A stretch of 64,000 nucleotides of DNA from assembly GCA_945271295.1 (NCBI GenBank), contig CALYPG010000001.1, positions 1 through 64,000 on the forward strand. Direction: 5' to 3'. A program made the translations under genes and the position numbers. The notes beneath the pieces are model-generated. The model saw nothing but the letters and a program-made list of their open reading frames with translations. It searched no databases and had not been told where the DNA came from. Positions 1 to 10,692 of this stretch are shown here, piece after piece; position 1 is the first letter of the stretch, and every line of letters starts with the position of its first letter. Origin of the DNA: an uncultured Gilliamella sp. (GTDB lineage Bacteria > Pseudomonadota > Gammaproteobacteria > Enterobacterales > Orbaceae).

Positions 1-32
1 CCAAATTTAGCAATTACAAATGATGTTTCCAT
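1..32 (-). CDS. lysC: Aspartokinase (LysC type), first 10 codons only
   Basis: Only the 5' end lies in the window. It reads METSFVIAKF followed by GG, matching the N-terminal KFGG motif of aspartokinases, which phosphorylate aspartate in the first step of lysine, threonine and methionine synthesis. The ATG at 32-30 follows a GAGGAAT Shine-Dalgarno. The strongest support is context: a lysine riboswitch lies immediately upstream on the same strand, as for E. coli lysC. With so few residues the identification depends on the riboswitch; another lysine-pathway gene is possible. Confidence 0.7.
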   Translation of the reverse strand, partial: METSFVIAKF

Positions 33-34
33 GG

Positions 35-86
35 ATTCCTCATATTAAAAATTTTTTATTTTTAAAAGAGATAGAGCGAGAGGAAT
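35..86 (-). promoter_or_regulatory. Shine-Dalgarno and anti-Shine-Dalgarno of lysC
   Basis: On the minus strand ATTCCTC (86-80) is an exact 7-base complement of the lysC Shine-Dalgarno GAGGAAT (41-35). The spacer between them is AT-rich. No GC-rich hairpin followed by a U-run is present. This suggests the riboswitch controls translation by hiding the ribosome-binding site, as in E. coli lysC, rather than by termination. Confidence 0.6.
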
Positions 87-114
87 GTGCAATTTGCTGA
101 TGAAAAAGTACAAA

Positions 115-280
115 CCATGAAGCGCTCCACCTGTTAGGGTGACAACCCAAGGGATTCAGCCCTTGCAGTCGATTTGATTGGTTGCTGGATAAGCAATCAA
201 ACCTCGGCATTACATCCCCTCAATTATTTATTGTTGGTTCCAGTCCCTAAAATAATCTACCTGAGTAATGCGCCTCTTCT
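115..280 (-). promoter_or_regulatory. Lysine riboswitch (L box)
   Basis: Read on the minus strand, the segment carries the lysine aptamer's conserved blocks in order: GAGGCGC near 270-276, GGGACTGGAA, GAGGGGA...GCCGAGG, GACTGCAAGGGCTGAA, GTCACCC and GGTGGAGCGC near 121-131. The first and last blocks pair to close P1 (AGGCGC with GCGCTT, one G-U). It sits about 85 bases upstream of the lysC start. Known family behaviour is repression on lysine binding. Edges are approximate. Confidence 0.9.
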
Positions 281-314
281 TTTTGTAAATTAATTACAAA
301 ATCCGTGTTAAATA

Positions 315-342
315 AGATTAACAATTCTGTTAATGGTGTCAA
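315..342 (-). promoter_or_regulatory. Probable lysC promoter
   Basis: A perfect minus-strand TTGACA (342-337) is followed after 16 bases by a weak -10, TAATCT (320-315). Transcription would begin about 30 bases before the riboswitch. The -10 is poor, so the exact hexamer is uncertain. Confidence 0.45.
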
Positions 343-400
343 TAGGTTATATATTAAAAATTTATTTATTATCAGGATCAGGGTGTTTTATCAAAAATAT

Positions 401-859
401 TTATAATTCGCGTTCAAAAAGATCAATAATAGTTTGATATAATTTTTTGACTGTATATTCTTTGGTTGGCGTGCTAAATATTGTGTCATCACCAGCAATT
501 GATCCCAAAATGCCTTCAGATTTCCCGATTGAATCAAGTAATCTGGCAATTAATTGTGCTGCACCAGGACTGGTTCGAATCACTACCATTGAACTATTAT
601 AATCAATATCTATCACTAAATTTTTTAAAGGACTACTGGTGGTTGGTACGCTCATTTCAGCAGGCAAACAATAAACCATTTCTGCTTTGGCATTACGGGT
701 GCGAACCGCCCCAAATTTGGTTAGCATTCTCGATACTTTTGATTGATTAATATTATCAAAACCTTGTTCTTGTAATGCTTGCACAATTTCTACTTGTGAA
801 CTGAACTTTTCTTGTAATAGCATTTCTTTAAAAGTTTTAGTGAGTTCATCTTGTTTCAT
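401..859 (-). CDS. argR: Arginine repressor ArgR
   Basis: Arginine-responsive repressor of arginine biosynthesis and catabolism genes; it works as a hexamer, with L-arginine bound between C-terminal domains. The 152 residues are close to the E. coli length (156). The N-terminal winged helix holds the conserved DNA-contact stretch [15 protein letters not shown] (residues 36-50). The C-terminal domain has [13 protein letters not shown] and the arginine-binding GDDT (123-126). The ATG at 859 follows AGGA at good spacing. The E. coli neighbour mdh is not adjacent. I found no clear ARG box upstream. Confidence 0.96.
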   Translation of the reverse strand: MKQDELTKTFKEMLLQEKFSSQVEIVQALQEQGFDNINQSKVSRMLTKFGAVRTRNAKAEMVYCLPAEMSVPTTSSPLKNLVIDIDYNSSMVVIRTSPGAAQLIARLLDSIGKSEGILGSIAGDDTIFSTPTKEYTVKKLYQTIIDLFEREL

Positions 860-1098
860 AATATTCCTTGCAGGTACAATTGGTAAGATTATTACATAAC
901 AATATATACTTATTGGTTAATGCAATCTTAAATATATAGCTTATTGGTAATATACAAATTAAGAAAAAGGTATTTACTCTGATTTTTGGTGTTGATTGTG
1001 TTAAATTTTGATTAAATAGATTAATCCTGAGTAAGGTTCTATCTTATTTTGTAATATTCAGGCCAAGTTGTATAATTATGCACGAATCTTGCATAGAA

Positions 1099-1677
1099 TT
1101 AAAGGTCTGATTTGATCGCGTTTTTAGGGCGAAAGGCTTTAACTATGTGTTCATGCGTCTGGATATAAGGTCCTTCTAGCAATTGAATACAATAAGGAAC
1201 ACTGGCAAAAATTCCGCTTACAATTACATTTCCTTGATCATCTTTAACACCTTCAAGTGTTTCTTGAATCGATTTAGGTTGCCCGGGTAAATTTAAAATA
1301 AGGCTTTTTTTGCGAATCACGCCCACTTGCCTTGATAAGATAGCTGTAGGTACAAAGTGTAGGCTAATTTGCCGCATTTGCTCGCCAAATCCAGGCATTA
1401 TGCGATCTGCTATAGCTACTGTTGCATCTGGGGTAACATCGCGAGGAGCGGGGCCTGTTCCACCAGTGGTTAAAATTAAATCACAGTGTAAGTCATCAAC
1501 TAATTCACATAATGTTGTTTCAATGACAGTTTGTTCATCAGGAATGACTCGATTTTCAGTTATAAAAGGTGTTTTCAAAGCGGTTTGTAACCATGATATG
1601 AGTGATGGAATGCCTTGGTCTTGATAAGTGCCATTTGATGCTCTATCTGATACAGAAATTAATCCAATTTTAAGCAT
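1099..1677 (-). CDS. mog: Molybdopterin adenylyltransferase
   Basis: Adenylates molybdopterin before molybdenum insertion during molybdenum-cofactor synthesis. The 192-residue protein is full length for the Mog/MogA family. It has SDRAS at 10-14, the phosphate-binding motif TTGGTGPAPRD at 70-80, PGFGEQMR near 95, and the conserved NLPGQPKS loop. Similarity to E. coli Mog runs end to end. It is a single gene with no other cofactor genes beside it. Its presence implies the cell makes at least one molybdoenzyme. Confidence 0.95.
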   Translation of the reverse strand: MLKIGLISVSDRASNGTYQDQGIPSLISWLQTALKTPFITENRVIPDEQTVIETTLCELVDDLHCDLILTTGGTGPAPRDVTPDATVAIADRIMPGFGEQMRQISLHFVPTAILSRQVGVIRKKSLILNLPGQPKSIQETLEGVKDDQGNVIVSGIFASVPYCIQLLEGPYIQTHEHIVKAFRPKNAIKSDL

Positions 1678-1861
1678 ACTACATGTTCCTTAATGATCTT
1701 ATATCTATTTAAATGCTAAATTATGTTTATCATAATTATCTTTTAGTTATTATAAATAATACTAAAAATACCTTTACAACAACAGATTAGATTGACTATA
1801 TTGATTATTATTAAAAATAAATGTAAAAATTATTAGCAAATTATTTATCTAGGATCAATTC

Positions 1862-2809
1862 ATGTCAGCTATTCCAGCATTAGAATTAGTCGCGCTAAAA
1901 AAAATTTATAAAAATGGTGTACAAGCATTAAAAGGTATTAATTTAACTGTTCAAGCTGGTGATTTTTATGCTTTACTTGGACCAAATGGTGCAGGTAAAT
2001 CCACGACAATTGGTATTATCAGTTCGTTAGTTACTAAAACATCAGGGCAAGTTAAAATTTTTGGTTATGATTTAGATATAGATGTGGTTAACGCTAAAAG
2101 GCAGTTAGGTCTTGTACCCCAAGAATTCAACTTTAATCAATTTGAGGAAGTAATACAAATAGTGGCAAATCAAGGTGGTTATTATGGTTTGCCACGTAAA
2201 TTAGCTTTAGAACGAGCAGAAAAATATTTACGAATTTTAGAGTTGTGGGACAAACGTCATAATCGTGCTGGTATGTTATCTGGAGGCATGAAAAGACGTT
2301 TGATGATAGCCAGGGCATTAGTGCATGAACCTAAATTATTGATTCTAGATGAACCTACAGCCGGCGTCGATATTGAGCTCCGTCGGTCGATGTGGGATTT
2401 TTTGCGTAAAATTAATCAACAAGGTATAACTATCATTCTTACAACCCATTATTTAGAAGAAGCTGAAATGCTGTGTCGCCATATTGGTATTATTCAACAT
2501 GGCGAATTAATTGCTAATTCGTCAATGCGCGATTTGTTAGCTAATAGTCAATCAGAAACAATCATTATTGACTATTTATCTACATCTACTAACCCAATTG
2601 TATTAAATGATTATGCTTTTTCCGAAATTGAACCAGGCATGTTAGAAGTAAAAATTGATAAACAGTTGGGATTAAATTATTTATTTGAACAACTTAATCA
2701 GCAACAAATTAAAGTCATTAGTATGCGCAATAAAGCTAATCGGTTGGAAGAGTTATTTGTAAGTCTTTTGCATGATGACAGTCAAGGAAAAGGGGAATTT
2801 AATGAATAG
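1862..2809 (+). CDS. yadG: ABC transporter ATP-binding protein (YadG-like)
   Basis: ATPase subunit of an ABC-2 type exporter. Walker A GPNGAGKST is at 40-48, signature LSGGMKRR at 139-146 and Walker B LLILDEPT at 159-166, followed by TTHYLEEAE. Length (315) and sequence fit E. coli YadG. The C-terminal ~80 residues are the variable extension of this group. The ATG follows AGGA. The stop overlaps the start of the permease gene by 8 bases, so the two are translated together. The substrate is unknown. Confidence 0.93.
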   Translation: MSAIPALELVALKKIYKNGVQALKGINLTVQAGDFYALLGPNGAGKSTTIGIISSLVTKTSGQVKIFGYDLDIDVVNAKRQLGLVPQEFNFNQFEEVIQIVANQGGYYGLPRKLALERAEKYLRILELWDKRHNRAGMLSGGMKRRLMIARALVHEPKLLILDEPTAGVDIELRRSMWDFLRKINQQGITIILTTHYLEEAEMLCRHIGIIQHGELIANSSMRDLLANSQSETIIIDYLSTSTNPIVLNDYAFSEIEPGMLEVKIDKQLGLNYLFEQLNQQQIKVISMRNKANRLEELFVSLLHDDSQGKGEFNE

Positions 2810-3572
2810 TTTATATTGGATAGCCTTAAAAAGTATTTGGCGTAAGGAAGTTACGCGATTTTTAAGGATTTGGATCCAAACTTTGATTCCTCCAGTTATC
2901 ACCATGTCACTTTATTTTATTATCTTTGGTAATTTAATTGGTTCGCGCGTAGGGAATATGGGTGGCTTTAGTTATATGGCATTTATTGTACCCGGGCTTA
3001 TTATGATGTCGGTGATAACTAACTCTTATACTAATGTTTGTTCCTCTTTTTTTAGTGCAAAATTTCAGCATAATATTGAAGAGTTATTGGTTGCACCAGT
3101 TCCTACGCATATTATCATTTGGGGATATGTTGGCGGTGGTGTGATGCGTGGTATTTTAACTGGAGTTTTAGTCACTATAGTGTCATTACTTTTTGTTAGT
3201 TATCAGGTTCACTCGTGGCTTTTGGTTATTTGTACTTTATTATTAACCTCGATTTTGTTTTCATTAGCCGGTTTACTTAATGCGGTTTTTGCTAAGAGTT
3301 TTGATGATATTAGTATTATACCAACTTTTGTTTTGACACCTTTAACCTATTTAGGGGGAGTATTTTATTCAATAACTATGTTGCCAACTTTTTGGCAGTG
3401 GATATCTAAACTCAATCCGATTGTGTATATGATTAATGGTTTTCGTTATGGTTTTTTAGGTATTAGTGATGTGTCATTATGGGTTACATTTTCGATGTTA
3501 ATTTTATTCGTTTCAGTCCTTTATTTGCTTGTCTGGCGATTAATTGAAAAAGGCAGAGGATTACGTAACTGA
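2802..3572 (+). CDS. yadH: ABC-2 type transporter permease (YadH-like)
   Basis: Membrane partner of the preceding ATPase: about six hydrophobic segments and the ABC-2 family signature near the C-terminus (LTYLGGVFYSITMLP...NPIVYMINGFRYGFLG). I place the start at the ATG at 2802 (MNSLYWIAL), preceded by AAGGAAAAGGGG. An upstream in-frame ATG at 2772 lies deep inside yadG and lacks homology. The 256 residues match E. coli YadH. Confidence 0.92.
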   Translation: MNSLYWIALKSIWRKEVTRFLRIWIQTLIPPVITMSLYFIIFGNLIGSRVGNMGGFSYMAFIVPGLIMMSVITNSYTNVCSSFFSAKFQHNIEELLVAPVPTHIIIWGYVGGGVMRGILTGVLVTIVSLLFVSYQVHSWLLVICTLLLTSILFSLAGLLNAVFAKSFDDISIIPTFVLTPLTYLGGVFYSITMLPTFWQWISKLNPIVYMINGFRYGFLGISDVSLWVTFSMLILFVSVLYLLVWRLIEKGRGLRN

Positions 3573-3601
3573 TGAGAATTAAATAACATCGATAAATAAT
3601 C

Positions 3602-3629
3602 AATACCGCCGAAAAACTTCAGCGGTATT
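3602..3629. terminator. Hairpin between convergent yadH and eda
   Basis: AATACCGC (3602-3609) and GCGGTATT (3622-3629) form a perfect 8-bp stem; inner CGAAAAACTTCA can extend it. It lies between converging genes, so it probably ends transcription from both sides. The U-run is weak in either direction. Confidence 0.6.
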
Positions 3630-3634
3630 AATTG

Positions 3635-4273
3635 TTATTGAGCGCCAGCAACGGCTTCTTTTGCCATTTCTGTAATTTTAGCAAAATCACCTTTAGCAAT
3701 AGCATCAGTTGGGATGAACCACGTGCCGCCCACACAAAGTACATTATTTAATGCTAAATAATCGCGGTAATTTTTAGAGTTTACACCACCAGTTGGGCAA
3801 AACTTCATATAGCCACAAGGTCCTGCAAAGGCTTTTAATGCTGCAACGCCACCATTTATTTCAGCAGGGAAGAATTTTAATGCAGTTAAACCATATTCTT
3901 GAGCTGTTAGTAGTTCAGAAATAGTCGCTATACCCGGGATTACAGGTACTGAACCTTCAACTGCTGCTTTTAAAATAGAATCAGTTATACCTGGAGTGAT
4001 GATAAACTCAACTCCTGCTTCAGTGACTTGCTTTAATTGCTCAACAGTTGTCACAGTGCCTGCTCCTACAACAGCTTCCGGCACTTCTTTAATGATTTTC
4101 TTAATAGCATCGAGTGCACATGCAGTTCTTAAAGTAACTTCTAATACTTTGACGCCGCCAGCAATAAGCGCTTTGGCTAACGGTACAGCATCTTCTAAAC
4201 GCTCAATTACAATGACAGGAACCACAGGGCCCATAGTTAAAATATCTTCAGCGCTTTTTTTCCAGTTTTTCAT
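3635..4273 (-). CDS. eda: KHG/KDPG aldolase
   Basis: Cleaves 2-keto-3-deoxy-6-phosphogluconate to pyruvate and glyceraldehyde-3-phosphate (Entner-Doudoroff and uronate catabolism) and also 2-keto-4-hydroxyglutarate. The 212 residues align along the E. coli enzyme. The Schiff-base lysine is K133 in ALKFFPAE and the general base is E45 in LEVTLRT. GAGTV (70-74) and PTGGV phosphate-binding loops are present. No edd lies beside it, so the gene may mainly serve glucuronate/galacturonate breakdown here. Confidence 0.96.
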   Translation of the reverse strand: MKNWKKSAEDILTMGPVVPVIVIERLEDAVPLAKALIAGGVKVLEVTLRTACALDAIKKIIKEVPEAVVGAGTVTTVEQLKQVTEAGVEFIITPGITDSILKAAVEGSVPVIPGIATISELLTAQEYGLTALKFFPAEINGGVAALKAFAGPCGYMKFCPTGGVNSKNYRDYLALNNVLCVGGTWFIPTDAIAKGDFAKITEMAKEAVAGAQ

Positions 4274-4343
4274 TTGTTCTTAATCCATATTTTGTTGATG
4301 ACTAGATACCATAATAATCCCTAATTAAATAGGGGTTATCTTA

Positions 4344-5690
4344 TTATTCATAAATGCCTAATTTTTTTTCCAAATAGTGAATATTCGTTCCACCTTTTTG
4401 GAAATTTTTATCATTCATTATTTCAATATGAAGATCAACATTGGTTTTGATTCCATCAATAACTAATTCAGCTAGTGCATTTTTCATACGAGCAATAGCT
4501 ACTTTACGTGTTTCACCATAGGCAATCAATTTACCTATCATTGAGTCATAATAAGGCGGTACGGTATAACCAGCATAAATATGGGATTCCCAACGGATTC
4601 CAAACCCTCCAGGCGCATGGAAACGGGTAATTTTTCCTGGAGATGGCATGAATGTCTTTGGATCTTCAGCATTGATTCGACATTCAATTGCATGACCTTT
4701 AATATGAATATCACTTTGTTTTATTGACAGTGGTTTACCTGCGGCAATTAAAATTTGTTCTCTGATGAGATCAACACCAGTTATCATTTCTGTAACAGGG
4801 TGCTCTACTTGAATACGAGTATTCATTTCAATAAAATAAAACTCGCCATTTTCAAATAAAAACTCAAATGTACCTGCCCCGCGATAGCCGATCTCAATAC
4901 AGGCGTTTACACAGCGCTCACCAATAAATTGACGCATTTTAGCTGTAATACCTACAGCTGGCGCTTCTTCGACAACTTTTTGGTGACGTCTTTGCATTGA
5001 GCAATCACGTTCGCCTAAATACACAGCATGACCTTGCCCATCAGAAAGAACCTGTATTTCAATATGACGTGGGTTTTCAAGGAATTTTTCCATATACACC
5101 ATGTCATTATTAAAAGCCGTTTTGGCTTCTAATTTGGTCATCTTGATGGATTGTTCAAGATCTTTCTCTTCGCGAACAATGCGCATGCCGCGCCCACCGC
5201 CGCCGCCAGAAGCTTTAATAATAACCGGGTAACCAATTTGTTTTGCAATTTCTTTATTGGTATCCATATTACTACTTAAAGGGCCATCAGAACCCGGAAC
5301 ACAAGGTACTCCCGCTTTTTTCATGGCATGAATTGCTGACACTTTATCACCCATTAAGCGAATAGTATCCGGTTTTGGACCAATAAATATAAAACCTGAA
5401 CGCTCAACTTGTTCTGCAAAATCGGCATTTTCAGATAAAAATCCATATCCGGGATGAATTGCTGCTGCACCGGTTACTTCGGCCGCAGAAATTAGTGCAG
5501 GAATATTAAGGTAGCTTTTAACAGAAGCTGCTGGACCTATGCAGACTGTTTCATCTGCAAGTAATACATGTTTTAAATCTTTATCTGCCGTAGAATGAAC
5601 AGCGACAGTTTTAATTCCAAGTTCTTTACATGCTCGTAAGATACGTAGAGCTATTTCTCCACGATTCGCAATAAGAATTTTATCAAGCAT
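4344..5690 (-). CDS. accC: Acetyl-CoA carboxylase, biotin carboxylase subunit
   Basis: Carboxylates the biotin on AccB using ATP and bicarbonate, the first half-reaction of fatty acid synthesis. ATP-grasp enzyme of 448 residues (E. coli 449). It starts [16 protein letters not shown] and has the glycine-rich ATP loop [12 protein letters not shown] and [16 protein letters not shown] with catalytic residues. I choose the ATG at 5690; the frame continues two codons upstream to a TTG, but homology and the AAGAG ribosome site support the ATG. It lies 39 bases downstream of accB, a conserved two-gene operon. Confidence 0.97.
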   Translation of the reverse strand: MLDKILIANRGEIALRILRACKELGIKTVAVHSTADKDLKHVLLADETVCIGPAASVKSYLNIPALISAAEVTGAAAIHPGYGFLSENADFAEQVERSGFIFIGPKPDTIRLMGDKVSAIHAMKKAGVPCVPGSDGPLSSNMDTNKEIAKQIGYPVIIKASGGGGGRGMRIVREEKDLEQSIKMTKLEAKTAFNNDMVYMEKFLENPRHIEIQVLSDGQGHAVYLGERDCSMQRRHQKVVEEAPAVGITAKMRQFIGERCVNACIEIGYRGAGTFEFLFENGEFYFIEMNTRIQVEHPVTEMITGVDLIREQILIAAGKPLSIKQSDIHIKGHAIECRINAEDPKTFMPSPGKITRFHAPGGFGIRWESHIYAGYTVPPYYDSMIGKLIAYGETRKVAIARMKNALAELVIDGIKTNVDLHIEIMNDKNFQKGGTNIHYLEKKLGIYE

Positions 5691-5729
5691 ATTCAATCTC
5701 TTAATCGTTTAGTCAATAATAAATTCATA

Positions 5730-6194
5730 TTATTCAATAATGAATAGTGGCTGATCAAATTCAACTGGTTGACCATTTTCAACCAAAATAGCTTTGATTG
5801 TACCAGCCTTTTCAGATTCGATCTGGTTCATCATTTTCATCGCTTCAACAATACAAAGTACATCACCTACATTTACCGTTTGACCCACTTCAACAAAGGC
5901 TTTTGATTCAGGACTTGGCGTACGGTAGAAAGTGCCCACCATTGGTGATTTTATGGTTGTACCTGATACTGCAATAGGTTCAACTTCATTTACAACTTCA
6001 GTTGGAGTAGTAACAATAGGTGTTGCTACAGGCGTTGCCTGAGGAATTTGAATGTTTTGTATTGGCGCAGAATAGTTGGTGGTTGGAGCTGCGCGACTAA
6101 TACGTACTGACTCCTCTCCTTCAGAAATTTCAAGTTCTGAAATACCTGATTCTTCAACTAATTCAATTAATTTTTTAATTTTGCGTATATCCAT
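5730..6194 (-). CDS. accB: Biotin carboxyl carrier protein
   Basis: Carries the carboxyl group between AccC and the carboxyltransferase. The N-terminal [17 protein letters not shown] is almost identical to E. coli. It is followed by a Pro/Thr/Ala-rich linker (about 36-75) and a C-terminal biotinyl domain with EAMKMM, biotin on K120. The ATG at 6194 is chosen by homology over an in-frame GTG three codons earlier, although its Shine-Dalgarno (GGTG) is weak. It is the first gene of accBC. E. coli AccB binds its own promoter region; nothing in the sequence tests this here. Confidence 0.96.
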   Translation of the reverse strand: MDIRKIKKLIELVEESGISELEISEGEESVRISRAAPTTNYSAPIQNIQIPQATPVATPIVTTPTEVVNEVEPIAVSGTTIKSPMVGTFYRTPSPESKAFVEVGQTVNVGDVLCIVEAMKMMNQIESEKAGTIKAILVENGQPVEFDQPLFIIE

Positions 6195-7612
<1,418 letters not shown>

Positions 7613-7626
7613 AGGTTCCCTCTGTT

Positions 7627-7662
7627 GTTGCTCTAATTTCAATTAATGGAAATTAGAGTAGC
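7627..7662 (+). terminator. Hairpin between mreB and mreC
   Basis: CTCTAATTTC (7631-7640) pairs perfectly with GAAATTAGAG (7649-7658) around an 8-base loop; flanking TTG/CAA can extend it past a short bulge. No strong U-run follows, so it may only attenuate or stabilise the mreB transcript. Confidence 0.45.
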
Positions 7663-7753
7663 AAATTAATTCATTTTCTTCCGTCGAAATAGTCGGCGGA
7701 ATCATATCTTCATACATTTTAATTTTAAGTATATAACAGGTAAGCACTGAACA

Positions 7754-8596
7754 ATGAAATTACTTTTTTCTAAACGTTCTCCTCTTAGTGTACAATTATT
7801 CTTTGCTTTGTTGTTTGCCTTGATTTTGATCGTATTAGATGTGAATTATCGCCCTTTTAAAGAGATACGTTTTTATCTAGATACAATTGTTTCACCACTT
7901 TATCAAATTTCTAATATGCCTCAAACTATGTCGAGTCAATTTCATGAAATGTCTAAAGCTAGAGAAGATTTAATTAACGAAAATGCTGAGTTAAATAAAA
8001 TATTATTGCAAAAAAAAGCTGATCTTTTGTTATTAGAACATTTGCGACATGAAAATAATAGATTGAGAGAATTACTTGGATCACCATTAAGGCACGATGA
8101 ACATAAAATGGCCGCACAAGTGTTACTCGCCGACAAAGACCCTTATGTGTATCAAATTGTTTTAAATAAAGGTAAAAGTGATGGTGTTTACAATGGGCAA
8201 CCGGTTGTTGATGAAAAAGGTATTGTTGGGCAAATTTACGAAACAGCACAAACGACCAGTCGAGCTATTTTAGTGTGTGATTATCAGCATGCGATACCTG
8301 TTCAAGTATTAAGAAATGATATTTCTATGGTGGCTGTAGGCAATGGTTGTAGTAATGATTTAACCCTTGATTTTTTACCCAATAATGTCGATATCAAAGT
8401 GGGCGATATATTAGTTACTTCTGGACTTGATGGCCGTTTTCCTGAAGGTTATCCAGTTGCTGTGGTTAGTTCGGTAAAACTGAATATTAATGACTCAACC
8501 CCTATTATTTCAGCGACACCGACAGCAGATTTAAAACGATTACGTTATCTGTTATTGCTTTGGGGAGATCAAGGAGCTAAACATGAGGAATCGTAA
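7754..8596 (+). CDS. mreC: Rod-shape-determining protein MreC
   Basis: Single-pass periplasmic scaffold linking MreB filaments to the wall-synthesis machinery. There is one membrane segment near residues 12-30 (LFFALLFALILIVLDV), a coiled coil at about 70-112 and a C-terminal beta domain (GIVGQIYE, VGDILVTSGLDGRFPEGYPVA). The 280 residues are well short of E. coli (367), lacking that protein's proline-rich tail. It overlaps mreD by 14 bases. Confidence 0.95.
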   Translation: MKLLFSKRSPLSVQLFFALLFALILIVLDVNYRPFKEIRFYLDTIVSPLYQISNMPQTMSSQFHEMSKAREDLINENAELNKILLQKKADLLLLEHLRHENNRLRELLGSPLRHDEHKMAAQVLLADKDPYVYQIVLNKGKSDGVYNGQPVVDEKGIVGQIYETAQTTSRAILVCDYQHAIPVQVLRNDISMVAVGNGCSNDLTLDFLPNNVDIKVGDILVTSGLDGRFPEGYPVAVVSSVKLNINDSTPIISATPTADLKRLRYLLLLWGDQGAKHEES

Positions 8597-9068
8597 TCGA
8601 ATATTAATTATTTGGTTAACATTAGTATTGGGTTTATGTTGGCAAATTATACCCTGGTCAGCATCTTATTATATGTTTAAGCCACATTTGTTAATGTTAA
8701 TTTTGGCCTACTGGTTAATTGCTGTGCCTCATCGTGTTAGTATTGGCACTGCTTTTATTTTGGGTATTATTGTGGATTTAAGTTCGGGTAGCATACTTGG
8801 TATTCACGCTTTTATTCTTTCTGTTATTGCATATTTACTGATTTTTAAATTCCAACTGATTCGAAATTTGGCATTATGGCAACAGTCATTTATCTTGTTT
8901 GGTATTTCCTTATGCTATAATTTCTTAATATTTGTATTTCAAGTAATTGTTTACCACACATTAACGATGTCACCATTTATGTTATTGTCTAGTTGTATCG
9001 ATGGTGTTTTATGGGCAGGGATATATCTATTGTTGCGACAAATAAGAAGAAGTTGTGCAATCAATTAA
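8583..9068 (+). CDS. mreD: Rod-shape-determining protein MreD
   Basis: Small integral membrane partner of MreC. The 161 residues have five or six hydrophobic helices, matching the family length (E. coli 162). The characteristic stretch HRVSIGTAFILGIIVDL is present. The start lies inside the end of mreC, showing translational coupling. RNase G follows after 12 bases, so the transcript probably continues. Confidence 0.95.
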   Translation: MRNRNRILIIWLTLVLGLCWQIIPWSASYYMFKPHLLMLILAYWLIAVPHRVSIGTAFILGIIVDLSSGSILGIHAFILSVIAYLLIFKFQLIRNLALWQQSFILFGISLCYNFLIFVFQVIVYHTLTMSPFMLLSSCIDGVLWAGIYLLLRQIRRSCAIN

Positions 9069-9080
9069 AAGGAAATCTTT

Positions 9081-10556
9081 ATGTCTGTTGAACTATTAAT
9101 GAATGTGACACCATCTGAAACTCGAGTGGCCTATATTGAAGATGGCCTGTTACAAGAAATTCATGTTGATCGTGAATCTAAACGAGGTATTGTTGGTAAT
9201 ATTTACAAAGGCAAAGTCATCCGTATTTTACCGGGTATGCAAGCGGCATTTGTTGACATTGGGCTAGATAAAGCGGCTTTTTTACATGCTTCTGATATTA
9301 TGCCACACACCGAATGCGTATCAGATACCGAGCAAGAACAATTTCAAGTTAAAGATATTTCAGAACTTGTACGACAAGGACAGGATTTAATGGTACAAGT
9401 GGTCAAAGATCCTTTAGGTACCAAAGGTGCCAGATTAACCACGGATATAACTTTACCTTCACGTTATTTAGTTTTAATGCCCGGTCCAAATTCTGCTCAT
9501 GTTGCAACATCTCAAAGAATTGAAAGTGAAGAAGAAAGGGAAAGACTTAAAAAAATTGTAGAACAATATGTGACTAATGAAGGTGGTTTTATTGTTAGAA
9601 CTGCCGCAGAAGGTGCTCATGCACATGAATTGGAGCAAGATGCTAATTTTTTAAAACGCTTGTGGGCAAAAATTCAAGCACGTATGGCTCGTCCTATTAG
9701 TAAAAATCTAGTTTATGGTGAGTTGGAATTATCTCAGCGCGTGCTGCGTGATTTTGTTGGTGATCCAATTGAACGTATTTTAGTTGATTCAAAATTAACT
9801 TATGACCTTTTATTAGAATTTACTCAAGAATTTATGCCCGAAGTTACCCCTAAGTTATCCCATTATCGTGGTAGTATTCCAATTTTTGATCTTTATGGTA
9901 CCGAAAATGAGATTCAACGGGCACTTGATCGCAAAGTTAAATTGAAATCGGGTGGTTATCTAATTATCGATCAAACCGAAGCTATGACCACTATTGATAT
10001 TAATACGGGTGCTTTTGTTGGTCATCGAAATTTAGAAGAAACAATATTTAATACCAATATTGAAGCTACAATTGCCATTGCCAGACAATTAAGACTGCGT
10101 AATTTAGGTGGTATTATTATTATTGATTTTATTGATATGCAAGAAGATTTGCATCGCAAGCGTGTATTACAATCCTTACAAGATTTTTTATTAAAAGATC
10201 GAGCAAGAACAACTGTGAATTCGTTTTCAGTACTTGGTTTAGTCGAGATGACTAGAAAGCGAACCCGTGAAAGCATCGGCCATATTTTATGTGAAGAGTG
10301 TCCAGCGTGTAAAGGTCGAGGCATCGTTAAATCCGTTGAGACCATCTGTAACGAAATTTTACGTGAAATTGTAAGAATTTATAAAGCACACCGTTCTGAA
10401 TATTTTTTGGTTTATGCATCTGCTGCAGTCGCTAATGCTTTAACTAATGATGAATCGCATGCACTCGCTGAAGTTGAAGTGTTTGTTGGTAGGCGTGTGG
10501 AAGTAAAAGTTGAACCTCTATATATTCAAGAACAGTATGATGTAGTATTAATGTAA
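9081..10556 (+). CDS. rng: Ribonuclease G
   Basis: Single-strand-specific endonuclease that matures the 16S rRNA 5' end and takes part in mRNA decay; a shorter relative of RNase E. The 491 residues (E. coli 489) have an N-terminal S1-like domain (GNIYKGKVIRILPGMQAAFVDIG, about 40-65), the catalytic core with IDINTGAFVG, and a zinc-link motif CPACKGRG. The RNase E scaffold tail is absent, as expected. The maf gene that sits before it in E. coli is missing. Confidence 0.96.
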   Translation: MSVELLMNVTPSETRVAYIEDGLLQEIHVDRESKRGIVGNIYKGKVIRILPGMQAAFVDIGLDKAAFLHASDIMPHTECVSDTEQEQFQVKDISELVRQGQDLMVQVVKDPLGTKGARLTTDITLPSRYLVLMPGPNSAHVATSQRIESEEERERLKKIVEQYVTNEGGFIVRTAAEGAHAHELEQDANFLKRLWAKIQARMARPISKNLVYGELELSQRVLRDFVGDPIERILVDSKLTYDLLLEFTQEFMPEVTPKLSHYRGSIPIFDLYGTENEIQRALDRKVKLKSGGYLIIDQTEAMTTIDINTGAFVGHRNLEETIFNTNIEATIAIARQLRLRNLGGIIIIDFIDMQEDLHRKRVLQSLQDFLLKDRARTTVNSFSVLGLVEMTRKRTRESIGHILCEECPACKGRGIVKSVETICNEILREIVRIYKAHRSEYFLVYASAAVANALTNDESHALAEVEVFVGRRVEVKVEPLYIQEQYDVVLM

Positions 10557-10565
10557 TTATATATC

Positions 10566-10607
10566 TTGTTAAAATGTTTCAGGTTAAGCGTACGTTTTAG
10601 TATAAAA
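10566..10607 (+). repeat. Interspersed ~42-bp repeat, copy 1 (after rng)
   Basis: Contains the core ATGTTTCAGGTTAAG and, after a short variable stretch, ACGTTTTAGTATAAAA. Related copies lie at 46834-46875 and 58282-58327, and inverted at 37024-37077 at the end of the IS30 transposase fragment. It begins 10 bases after the rng stop. Probably a solo end or miniature element derived from an IS30-family transposon. Confidence 0.6.
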
Positions 10608-10692
10608 CTGTTAGTGAATTTAGAATTTAAGTATGCGCTAACAGCACATGATAAGACCGTATCTTAAGCGAATATTAAAATTTGGAAAATCT

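Noticed and set aside
860..1098. Search for ARG boxes upstream of argR
   Set aside because: The AT-rich gap has no pair of clear 18-base palindromes, so autoregulation cannot be claimed from sequence.
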